A stretch of 22,430 nucleotides of DNA from UBA1189 sp045612065. Lineage in GTDB: Bacteria > Bacteroidota > Bacteroidia > Bacteroidales > Bacteroidaceae. A model generated the notes under the pieces. It made no database searches and was not told where the DNA came from. It worked only from the letters and a program-made list of their open reading frames with translations. The stretch lies in assembly GCA_045612065.1 (NCBI GenBank), contig JAZKYH010000021.1:1-22430 (forward strand). Reading direction: 5' to 3'. Positions 7,044 to 14,920 of the stretch are shown one piece after another. The position numbers were made by a program, and so were the translations under genes. Positions within the stretch are counted from its first letter, which is position 1; every line of letters begins with the position of its first letter.

Positions 7044-10000
7044 ATGAAGATTGTTCTGAGAAGTTTGTTCCTAATCCTTGTGATGGCGGTGAGTGTGGTT
7101 GCCCGTGCCCAGCAGAGCGACTACTACGTCAAGTATGGAGAGAATGTGACTGTGAATCATGGCACGCATTATCCTATCATGGTGGGTGTGAGCAATGTGC
7201 GTGGCGACCAACAGGTGGTGAATGGCATCGCATCGGCTCCCCGTTGCCAAGCCTATTTTGACTTGACCAAGAATGGCGTTGTCTTTCAAGTAAAGAGTGG
7301 CGAAACGATCACTCCGTTGATTACTATCAACGGTGCTTGGATGCACGGCTACGTGTATGTGGATTGGAATGACAACAAGCAATTCGATGTGAACCTCACG
7401 GGCGATGGTCCCTATATTAAAGGAGAGGGCAACGAACTCATGTGCTGGTCGCTCTACAGCAAGGGGGGCAACGGCAACTCAGGTTGGAATAGTGCAGGTC
7501 TCAGTGTGAGCGGTGATGTACTGGCTCCCGGTTCGTTCCGCGTGCCCGAAGGCCTCGAAGTGGGTTCGCTCTACCGTATGCGCTTTGCGGTGATGTGGAA
7601 CTGCATCGACCCCACGGGTGCCAGCTATGGCAACTACATCAGCGATGGCGCCTCTGTTATTGATGTCACCTTGGAGATCTCGGGCGTGGCCAGCGGTGAT
7701 GACCTCTATGAATACCCCATCAATGATTATGCCGAACCACGCGTGGGTACTACGCCCGACGCTACGGAATGGAATGCCCTTCCCGACGGACTCATTGCCA
7801 CATGGGGCTCGCGCGACGTGCACTACAAGCTCCACGAAGTGCCTGCACACGCCCAACAGAATGCTGCTACCCTGCGTGCATGGAAGGGTGAGCGTGCTAA
7901 TATTCAGGCCGTGCTCTACAGTAAGACTAACCAGGATACGCTCAGCGTGCGCATGACCGAGTGGAAGAAAGACGGCAAGGCTACCGGCATCACCGAGGCT
8001 GGCGATGCACGCTTTGTGAACTATGTGATTACCGATGACTATGCATCATGCGGCAACCATCCCATGAACTGGGGTACATGGCTTGTGGCCGACGTCATCG
8101 ACCAAGACAAACCCCATGCTGTGCCCGCTATGGAGACACGTCCCGTATGGTGCACCATCGAGGTGCCCCGTGATATTGAGGCGGGCGAGTACACCACGAC
8201 CCTCGAGGTGGTGAACGAGGCGGGCGAAGTGGTGAAGAGTCTTGCTCTCACCATTGTGGTAGATGGTCATTCGCTACCTACCGTGCAGGAGCAGAAGTTC
8301 CACCTCGATTTCTGGCAACAGCCCTATGCCGTGAGTCGCTACTATGGTGTGGAGCGCTGGAGCGACGAGCATCTCGAAGCCTTGCGCCCCTATCTGCAGG
8401 CATTGGGTCGTGCAGGTCAGCGCGTGGTGTCGACCATTCTCTTTTACGAGCCCTGGGGAGAACAGACTCACGACCTCTTCGACCCCATGGTGGAGACCGT
8501 GAAGAAAGCCGATGGTACATGGGCCTACGACTACACTGTGTTTGACAAATACGTGGAGCTCTGTGCCGAGTACGGTATTGACAAGTATATCAACTGTTTC
8601 TCTATGGTGCCTTGGGATATGAGCTTCCGATACTGGGACGAGGCGAGCCAGAGCTACAAGAGTATAAATACCAATACCTCTACGGAAGAGTACCACGAGT
8701 TGTGGACCTCGTTCCTCACCGCCTTCAAAGCACACCTCATTGAGAAAGGCTGGTTTGAGAAGACCAATATTGCTCTCGACGAGCGAACCGAGGCCGATAT
8801 GCTCAACGCTTATGCCATTGCTGGTGGCTTGGGATTCAATATGGCTCTTGCAGGTAACTATCACAGCAGCCTTTGCGACAAGTTCCGCGACTTGTGCGTG
8901 CAGCTCGGTCAGGAGGGTCGCTTCACGGCAGCCCAGCTTGCCGAACGGAAGGCTAAGGGTTGGATAAGTACCTACTATACCAGCTGTGCCAATGCAGAGC
9001 CCAATATCTACACCAATTCATATCCTGCCGAGGCTGCCTACTTGCCTATCTATGCCGCCAAGATGAACCTCAACGGTTACTTGCACTGGGCGTGGATGAA
9101 CTGGGATGAGCATCCCTTAACCGATAGCCGTTTCCGTAAGTTCGGATCGGGTGATACCTATTGCTATTATCCCGGCAACCGCTCAAGCATCCGCTTTGAG
9201 CGCCTCATCGAGGGTATCCACCAATATGAGAAGATACAGATTCTCCGTGAGGAGTATGCCGGCGATGCCGATATGACCTACAAACTTAATACCCTGTTGG
9301 GGCGCTTCAATAGTTCTACGATGGCAGGTACTGCATGTGCTGCTCTCGTGAACGACCTCGAAGCTTTCCTCAATGGCGTGGACGTGGAGATTCCCGAACC
9401 TCCCACTATTGTCACAGGTTACTATCACATGATAAGTAGAGCTACCTCACGTAAGGAACACCTCTATAACGATGCTACCCATACGGGTAACGGTAATCGC
9501 CTCACCCTACAGGCTGATGCCATGGTGAACACCAATAATGGTATCTGGCACATCACTGCCCTCGGTGGCGGTAAGGTAGCCATCAAGAATGGCGATGGTA
9601 ACTCCATCGTGGCTGGTGGTGCCAATGCCTCGCTCATGGGTTCATACGATGAGCTCACTATCGCCAGCACACACGAGATTGGTGGCGTGTGCTACTACTA
9701 CTTCGACGTGGCACTCAACTGTGCCAATAACAACTCTGGCTACATGGTGGGAAACGTTGAGCATCTCACCACATGGCTTGCAGGCCCTGCTACGGCTGAC
9801 GATAACCTGTGGCGCTTTGAGCCCGTGAGCGTCGAGGGTAAGACTATCTACGAGGTAGTCGTTGATCATACCGATGGTTATGTAATCTATAACAATGGCG
9901 TCACCACGCAGAAAGCTTTTAATGGTGGTTTCTTTATCACCGATGGTCCTATCTCTGAGGGACAACTCTCGGCTGCTATCCTCAATAATGAGCTCAGAGA

Positions 10001-12056
10001 GTCGGCAACCCTTATCGTTGAGGGCAATACCATCACTCTCTCGGGGGTAAAGTCTCTTATCGCGAAGCAGGATCTCTACAATACCAGTAGGGGAGACGGC
10101 AAGGTCCCCCCTTACCGTATTCCTGGTATCACTACCGCTTATAATGGTCGTCTCATTACTGTTGCCGCACGTCTCGTGTGTGGTACTGACCCGGGCTATG
10201 GACAGGTCGACGTGGTGTGCCGTATTAGCGATGACCATGGCGATACCTGGAGCGATATGATGGATGTGGCCGTGGGTAATGGTAAAACTTCGGCGACACA
10301 AAACTATTTTGAGACAGCCTTTGGCGATCCTGCCATTGTGGCCGATCGTACCAGTAGTGAAGTGCTCATTATCGCCGTAGCGGGATGTACTGTCTATGGT
10401 CGTGGAGAGACCAACCGTCAGAACCCAAACTTGATTGCCACCATTCATAGTACCGATAACGGTAACACTTGGGGTACACCTGTGAATGTCACTGAGGATA
10501 TCTACAGTCTTTTCGACAGCGGAAACCCTATGCAAGCGGCTTTTGTGGGTGGTGGCAAAATCTTTCAGAGCCGCATCGTAAAGAAAGACAAATATTACCG
10601 TCTCTATGCTGCCATGTGTGCGCGTCCCAATGGTAACCGCGTCATCTACTCCGATGACTTCGGGCGTACTTGGCATGCATTGGGTGGTGCATCGGCACTT
10701 CCTGCTCCTGGTGGCGATGAACCTAAGTGTGAGGAACTTCCCGATGGTCGTGTTATTCTCTCGAGTCGTGTCACTGGTGGCCGCATCTATAATATTTACA
10801 CCTATAGCAATACCATTACCGCTGAAGGCGAATGGGCCAGTAGCGTAATGAGCTCCTTCGAGGGAGCAGGCCATTCGGCAGGTAGCAACTCTACCAACGG
10901 TGAAATTCTCATCGTCCCCGTGGTACGTAATAGTGATGGCAAGGAGATGTATCTTGCTCTACAATCCCTCCCTACAGGTAGTGGCCGTAGCAATGTGGGA
11001 ATCTTTTATAAGGAACTGGCCGATGCTGCAGATATCAATAGTGTAAGTGATTTTGCTACAGGCTGGGACGGCTTCTTCGAAGTGACTACCAAATCATCGG
11101 CGTACAGCTCTATGGATCTGCAGGCCGACGACCGAATAGGATTCATCTATGAGGAAACTCTCACAGGTTTCGGCAAGGTGAATAATCCCGTGTCAACCAA
11201 CTTTCCCAATGGTGAGGGACAACATAATTTCGATGGTTTCGACAATATTTACGTAGCTTATCCCCTTGAATACATTACCGATGGAACCTATTCTATCAAG
11301 CGTTCTGTGGATCGTCGTGCCTACTTGCGTTCCTATTTCACTGCTCTCATTGCTGACGCTACCGATGAGGTGAAGGCTGCTATGGCTACCGCTCTCGAAG
11401 CCCTTAGTCCCGAACCTACCGTTGAGGAAATGGACAACCTCTACCGTTTGCTCACCGCCAAGGAGGAGGGAGGGGAAGAAGCGCTCCCTATTACACCCAG
11501 CATCGAGGGGCGTGAGGTGTGGTACTATATTCGCTACAAGGAGCAAGGTCGCAATTATCCCACACTGACCAATGGAGCATGGGGATACCTTGCCGATAAC
11601 TTTCGTTTCACCGAGATCCAGAGCGAGGGCGATGACCAATTATGGAAGTTCGTTATGGTGGACGACAACTGCTTTCACATCGTGAGCTGTACGGGCAAGT
11701 ATATTGTGCCTGCAGGGACCATCACCGAAGCCACTACAGCGCCAGATAAGGCTTGGAGTGTGACAACCTCAGATGTCGAGGGTATGTATGTCCTCTACAA
11801 TGATGCCACTACCAGCCAATTGCATGCCAATAAGGATACACGCCTCATTAACTGGGGATACAATACCAACGGGAGCGGTCCGAGAAAGAATGATGCAGGA
11901 TGTAACTTTGAGTTTGTGGAAGCCGACCACGCAAATGTTATCGTGACACCTATGACGAGTACCTCAACCATTATCTACGATTTGCAAGGACGCCGTGTTA
12001 ACTATCCTACCAAGGGAACTTATATCGTAAATGGTGAGAAAGTTGTGGTGAGGTGA
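7044..12056 (+). CDS. Secreted bifunctional glycosidase: GH123-like beta-N-acetylgalactosaminidase fused to GH33 sialidase
   Basis: The 1670-residue protein begins with a signal peptide (MKIVLRSLFLILVMAVSVV, cut near ARA-Q22/Q23). Residues 25-220 form a beta-rich domain with GYVYVDWNDNKQFD (102-115), resembling GEVED-type modules. Residues 225-775 are GH123/DUF4091-like: an N-terminal beta-sandwich, then a barrel from HLDFWQQPYAV (about 420) with the adjacent Asp579-Glu580 pair (ALDERTEAD) expected for substrate-assisted cleavage of beta-GalNAc. Residues 792-985 look like a beta-trefoil. Residues 1005-1412 are a GH33 sialidase: YRIP (Arg1025), Asp1049 at the family spacing of +24, Asp-boxes starting at Ser1062, Ser1136 and Ser1203, Glu1231 in ELPDGR, Arg1315 and Tyr1354. 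A helical linker, a second trefoil-like part (1480-1630) and a sorting-type tail (IYDLQGRRV, then KGTYIVNGEKVVV) follow. Start at 7044 is fixed by the promoter. Domain calls are firm for GH33, good for GH123, tentative for the accessory parts. Confidence 0.9.
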   Translation: MKIVLRSLFLILVMAVSVVARAQQSDYYVKYGENVTVNHGTHYPIMVGVSNVRGDQQVVNGIASAPRCQAYFDLTKNGVVFQVKSGETITPLITINGAWMHGYVYVDWNDNKQFDVNLTGDGPYIKGEGNELMCWSLYSKGGNGNSGWNSAGLSVSGDVLAPGSFRVPEGLEVGSLYRMRFAVMWNCIDPTGASYGNYISDGASVIDVTLEISGVASGDDLYEYPINDYAEPRVGTTPDATEWNALPDGLIATWGSRDVHYKLHEVPAHAQQNAATLRAWKGERANIQAVLYSKTNQDTLSVRMTEWKKDGKATGITEAGDARFVNYVITDDYASCGNHPMNWGTWLVADVIDQDKPHAVPAMETRPVWCTIEVPRDIEAGEYTTTLEVVNEAGEVVKSLALTIVVDGHSLPTVQEQKFHLDFWQQPYAVSRYYGVERWSDEHLEALRPYLQALGRAGQRVVSTILFYEPWGEQTHDLFDPMVETVKKADGTWAYDYTVFDKYVELCAEYGIDKYINCFSMVPWDMSFRYWDEASQSYKSINTNTSTEEYHELWTSFLTAFKAHLIEKGWFEKTNIALDERTEADMLNAYAIAGGLGFNMALAGNYHSSLCDKFRDLCVQLGQEGRFTAAQLAERKAKGWISTYYTSCANAEPNIYTNSYPAEAAYLPIYAAKMNLNGYLHWAWMNWDEHPLTDSRFRKFGSGDTYCYYPGNRSSIRFERLIEGIHQYEKIQILREEYAGDADMTYKLNTLLGRFNSSTMAGTACAALVNDLEAFLNGVDVEIPEPPTIVTGYYHMISRATSRKEHLYNDATHTGNGNRLTLQADAMVNTNNGIWHITALGGGKVAIKNGDGNSIVAGGANASLMGSYDELTIASTHEIGGVCYYYFDVALNCANNNSGYMVGNVEHLTTWLAGPATADDNLWRFEPVSVEGKTIYEVVVDHTDGYVIYNNGVTTQKAFNGGFFITDGPISEGQLSAAILNNELRESATLIVEGNTITLSGVKSLIAKQDLYNTSRGDGKVPPYRIPGITTAYNGRLITVAARLVCGTDPGYGQVDVVCRISDDHGDTWSDMMDVAVGNGKTSATQNYFETAFGDPAIVADRTSSEVLIIAVAGCTVYGRGETNRQNPNLIATIHSTDNGNTWGTPVNVTEDIYSLFDSGNPMQAAFVGGGKIFQSRIVKKDKYYRLYAAMCARPNGNRVIYSDDFGRTWHALGGASALPAPGGDEPKCEELPDGRVILSSRVTGGRIYNIYTYSNTITAEGEWASSVMSSFEGAGHSAGSNSTNGEILIVPVVRNSDGKEMYLALQSLPTGSGRSNVGIFYKELADAADINSVSDFATGWDGFFEVTTKSSAYSSMDLQADDRIGFIYEETLTGFGKVNNPVSTNFPNGEGQHNFDGFDNIYVAYPLEYITDGTYSIKRSVDRRAYLRSYFTALIADATDEVKAAMATALEALSPEPTVEEMDNLYRLLTAKEEGGEEALPITPSIEGREVWYYIRYKEQGRNYPTLTNGAWGYLADNFRFTEIQSEGDDQLWKFVMVDDNCFHIVSCTGKYIVPAGTITEATTAPDKAWSVTTSDVEGMYVLYNDATTSQLHANKDTRLINWGYNTNGSGPRKNDAGCNFEFVEADHANVIVTPMTSTSTIIYDLQGRRVNYPTKGTYIVNGEKVVVR

Positions 12057-12114
12057 TTTTTTTTTTGATTTCTGAATGATAGATAGACTACTGCTAATAA
12101 AACCATTTATAGCT

Positions 12115-12150
12115 CTCCTTCTCTCAGTTTGTAGAGGAGGAGTTTTTGTT
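12115..12150 (+). terminator. Intrinsic terminator of the GH123-GH33 gene
   Basis: A 10-bp stem (CTCCTTCTCT 12115-12124 with AGAGGAGGAG 12133-12142, one T-G pair) closes an 8-nt loop and runs into TTTTTGTT. It ends transcription before the convergent minus-strand gene. The other strand lacks a matching T tract, so it is not clearly bidirectional. An earlier run of T at 12058-12066 has no stem. Confidence 0.85.
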
Positions 12151-12184
12151 GATAGGCCTTTGTAATCCGCAGTTGGGCTTAGAT

Positions 12185-13483
12185 TTATCGCTCACAGCTC
12201 ATCGCCAACACGTAAGCATGATGGCGTGTGTGGGGCAGTATAGGTGTCAAGGCATGATAACCCGCAACTAACTTCCCCTCTTGATAGGTGGCAGAGTATC
12301 GTTTCGTATACTCTTGATAGAATAGCTGTGCAGCCTCCTCCGTGGGAAAAGAGGTGACGTGAAAGCTCCCCTCAGTGCCTGTTGCAAGAAGTTTATTATG
12401 TACCTCATGGGCGATGATACCCATGTTGAGACGGAGGTTGATCTCGACGCAGGGATGGATTTTGAATTGAGAATTGACAATTGGGAAATCGGAATTCTCT
12501 TCCGTCTGTTGTCTATTGTCTGTTGACTGTTGACTTTCACAAACCACCATCATGTCGATGCCGAAGTAGAGAGGATGTTTTGCGGTGTCCCACTCGGCAG
12601 GGATGATGTGGTCGCTGTGGGTGATAACCCAGTCGCGCACATCGTGTAGGGCAGAGTGGGGAATGTGTTGGGTGAGCAGGGCTTCAATATTCTCGTCCTC
12701 CATGAGTAGATTGCCCTCGTAGCGGCCATGGTGATTGGTGCTGAAAAGCGAATAACCAATGAAACGGCATTGTCCATTGCGAATGTAGAACTCCATGGCG
12801 AAGTCTTGCACCTTATCGTAATACGGCTCGACAGTGAGGTATCCGTGGCGGGCGATAAGGGCATTGGACCAGTTGGCTACTTTGTTTAACGATGACGATG
12901 GCATCTCTCCTCTGCTCTGTTCTGAGGACTCTAAAGTCCTCTCTCTCTGGGTCGGTGCGAAAGGAGCACTGGTTGCGTCGACTGCCGATTTCTCGGCATT
13001 AAGGAGTGCCGTAGTACGGTTCCTGTATGAGGTAAGGCCTTCTTCGTTCGTATTCACGTGTCTTAACCCTTTACCGCTGCTCGATAATGGGTCTTTGAGT
13101 ATGATATGTTCGTGTTGGGTGGCGTAGGTAACTATGTCGTCGAGGTTACGTGCTATGATGCTTTCGCCAGTGTATGGACCATCGGAGTAGTCGGCATGGA
13201 AGGCGAGGAGGAAACTATGGGCCGATTGGCGTTCTGAACACTTTCGCAAAGCTCTCAGCGCAGCGTCAGTGGGGAGTTGTTCGGTTGGAATCCCCATGCG
13301 CAGTAGCTGAGTCTTGATGGCTGCATCCCATCCCCACACCACGATTTCCTCGTCGCCCATGATATCCATGAGTGGCGTGAGGTCGCGTGCCATCTCTCGG
13401 ATATTCTTTGGAGCGATAAAATGACGGTCGCCATTGGCCAATGCCATGTCGTGCTCAGGGTTGAATACTGCTGTTCGACTCAT
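12185..13483 (-). CDS. Conserved Bacteroidales protein with ATP-grasp-like motifs, function unknown
   Basis: I know of no named function for this 432-residue protein. Its N terminus has the conserved NPEHDMALANG (residues 8-18). The centre has VIL-type strands ending in LKDPLSSSGKGLRH (129-142), like the lysine plus glycine-rich loop of ATP-grasp enzymes. VEPYYDKVQDFAMEF (about 217-231) would be the acceptor strand, and CVEINLRLNMG (345-355) with Glu347 and Asn349 matches the metal-binding E-x-N of that fold. I infer an ATP-dependent ligase-like enzyme; substrate unknown. No signal peptide or membrane segment, so cytosolic. Two stretches look foreign: about residues 168-195 and 318-340, both low-complexity and encoded by repeat DNA. 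The start at 13483 places the conserved MSRTAVFNPEHD first; an in-frame ATG at 13531 would add 16 unlikely residues. No clear TAnnTTTG promoter is visible upstream. Confidence 0.75.
   Translation of the reverse strand: MSRTAVFNPEHDMALANGDRHFIAPKNIREMARDLTPLMDIMGDEEIVVWGWDAAIKTQLLRMGIPTEQLPTDAALRALRKCSERQSAHSFLLAFHADYSDGPYTGESIIARNLDDIVTYATQHEHIILKDPLSSSGKGLRHVNTNEEGLTSYRNRTTALLNAEKSAVDATSAPFAPTQRERTLESSEQSRGEMPSSSLNKVANWSNALIARHGYLTVEPYYDKVQDFAMEFYIRNGQCRFIGYSLFSTNHHGRYEGNLLMEDENIEALLTQHIPHSALHDVRDWVITHSDHIIPAEWDTAKHPLYFGIDMMVVCESQQSTDNRQQTEENSDFPIVNSQFKIHPCVEINLRLNMGIIAHEVHNKLLATGTEGSFHVTSFPTEEAAQLFYQEYTKRYSATYQEGKLVAGYHALTPILPHTRHHAYVLAMSCER
12464..12532. repeat. Heptamer tandem repeats inside the minus-strand gene
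   Basis: Two GAATTGA units (12464-12470, 12471-12477) are followed after a short spacer by four heptamers, TCTGTTG, TCTATTG, TCTGTTG and ACTGTTG (12505-12532). Such arrays usually occur between genes in Bacteroidota. Here they are translated in frame as a Gln/Asn/Ser-rich stretch (residues about 318-340) just before the conserved CVEINLRLN strand. Confidence 0.75.
12924..12941. repeat. Perfect small palindrome inside the minus-strand gene
   Basis: GAGGACT 12924-12930 and AGTCCTC 12935-12941 form a perfect 7-bp stem with loop CTAA, within a pyrimidine-rich tract (about 12903-12950). It encodes part of the low-complexity LESSEQSRGE segment (residues about 181-187). It looks like a second absorbed repeat. 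Confidence 0.55.
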
Positions 13484-13619
13484 GTCGCGAAGATAGAGAT
13501 TTTTTTTATAGTTGGTTGATGAGGGCTGCAATGTCTGGCGATAGTAGGGCCGAATTTGTTGCCGTATCTTGGACTCTGACGAAAAAACACTACTTATAAT
13601 AATATTTTGTAATCTTAAC

Positions 13620-13650
13620 TTTGCAAAACGGGAAAATAGTTGTATCTTTG
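13620..13650 (+). promoter_or_regulatory. Bacteroidota-type promoter of the AAA_14 ATPase gene
   Basis: TTTG 13620-13623 and TATCTTTG 13643-13650 are 19 bases apart, an exact consensus match. The ATG lies 35 bases further on. Confidence 0.78.
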
Positions 13651-13684
13651 TCGGTCAGAATAAAATTTTAGGAATCGAAACTAT

Positions 13685-14863
13685 ATGGAAGCATTCTACA
13701 AGACACACGAATACCTGCTGGCGCATACAGAGGCTCCTGTGCGTCGCGCATTAATGGACGAAATTGACTGGAACGACCGTTTGATAGGCATCAAGGGCAC
13801 ACGCGGAGTGGGTAAGACGACTTTCCTTATCCAATACGCGCAAGAGCGTTTCCGTAATGACCGTTCGTGTTTGTATGTGAATATGAATAACTTCTACTTC
13901 CAAGGCAACAGCTTGGTATCGTTTGCAGAAGACTTCATCCGCCGCGGCGGCAAGGTGTTGCTTGTGGACCAAGTGTTCAAAATTCCTAATTGGAGCCACC
14001 AGTTGCGTGAATGCTACGACCGATTCCCCTCGTTGAAAATCGTCTTCACCGGTACATCGGTGATGCGTCTTAAAGATGAAAACCCCGAGCTGAATGGTAT
14101 TGCTAAGCCTTACAACTTGCGCGGACTTTCGTTCCGTGAGTATTTGAACCTCATGACGGGCAATAATTTCCGCAGTTATACTTTGGAGGAGATTCTTACC
14201 GATCATGAACAAATAGCACGTACGATTCTGCCTAAGGTGAGCCCCAATGCTTTCTTCCAGAACTATCTGCATCATGGATTCTATCCCTTCTTCCTGGAGA
14301 AACGTAACTTTGCCGAGAACTTGCTGAAGACCATGAATGCCATGATTGAGGTGGATATCCTCATCGTGCAGCAGATGGAATTGAAGTATTTGGCTAAAAT
14401 CAAGAAATTGCTCTATCTCTTGGCTGTCAATGGCCCATCGGCTCCCAATGTGAGTAAGTTGGCTGCAGCGATAAACACATCGCGTGCTACGGTGATGAAC
14501 TATATTAAGTATTTGGCCGATGCACGACTTATCAATATGGTGTACAATCCGGGCGAGTCATTCCCCAAGAAACCTGCTAAGATTATGCTCCATAATACGA
14601 ACTTAATCTATAGCATCTATCCCGTAAAGGTGGCTGAACAGGATGTACTTGAAACTTTCTTGGCCAACTCGCTGTGGAAAGACCACACAGTCAGTAAGGG
14701 TACGAAGGGTTTGTCATTTATCGTGGACGAGAAGTTGCCTTTCCGTGTATGCACCGAAGGGCTCCGAAAGAAGAACAAGCCGGACATCTACTATGTTATG
14801 CAAAAACGCGAATTGGGCCGCGGCAACGAGATTCCCCTATGGCTCTTCGGGTTCTTGTATTGA
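13685..14863 (+). CDS. AAA_14 / DUF4143 family ATP-binding protein with altered Walker B
   Basis: This 392-residue cytosolic protein has an N-terminal P-loop domain and a C-terminal DUF4143-like domain. Walker A is GTRGVGKTT at 38-46. The Walker B strand reads KVLLVDQVFKIPNW with Asp95 followed by Gln96; family members normally have Asp-Glu there (DEIHKYPNW type), so the catalytic glutamate is missing. A sensor-like strand IVFTGTSVM follows near 118-126. A helix-turn-helix-like segment (SKLAAAINTSRATVMNYIKYL, about 258-278) precedes the C-terminal domain (VVDEKLPFRV-like strand, KNKPDIYYVM), which resembles a nuclease-type fold without an obvious active site. These ATPases are common in Bacteroidales, often as orphans, and their role is not settled; they are sometimes called ATPase of the AAA+ or DUF4143 class. 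Own promoter; nifJ starts 57 bases downstream on the same strand. Confidence 0.85.
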   Translation: MEAFYKTHEYLLAHTEAPVRRALMDEIDWNDRLIGIKGTRGVGKTTFLIQYAQERFRNDRSCLYVNMNNFYFQGNSLVSFAEDFIRRGGKVLLVDQVFKIPNWSHQLRECYDRFPSLKIVFTGTSVMRLKDENPELNGIAKPYNLRGLSFREYLNLMTGNNFRSYTLEEILTDHEQIARTILPKVSPNAFFQNYLHHGFYPFFLEKRNFAENLLKTMNAMIEVDILIVQQMELKYLAKIKKLLYLLAVNGPSAPNVSKLAAAINTSRATVMNYIKYLADARLINMVYNPGESFPKKPAKIMLHNTNLIYSIYPVKVAEQDVLETFLANSLWKDHTVSKGTKGLSFIVDEKLPFRVCTEGLRKKNKPDIYYVMQKRELGRGNEIPLWLFGFLY

Positions 14864-14920
14864 TATAATATAAAGGTAAAATAGTGAATTGTTAAATTCA
14901 AATTGAAAAATCATAAAGCT

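Noticed and set aside
9642..10874. Long open frame (410 codons) on the minus strand opposite the sialidase region
   Set aside because: It lies fully antisense to a domain with intact catalytic motifs, has no family features, and reflects codon bias of the real gene. The same holds for minus-strand frames at 1336-2124, 2259-2936, 3327-4013, 6055-6600, 16688-17296 and 19233-20081.
12464..12532. Possible CRISPR array
   Set aside because: The units are 7 bases long and directly adjacent, with no spacers and no cas genes nearby.
14866..14880. TATAAT-like sequence before nifJ as a promoter
   Set aside because: TATAAT is the E. coli -10 form; the phylum uses TAnnTTTG, no TTTG box lies at the right distance, and the DNA is simply A+T-rich.
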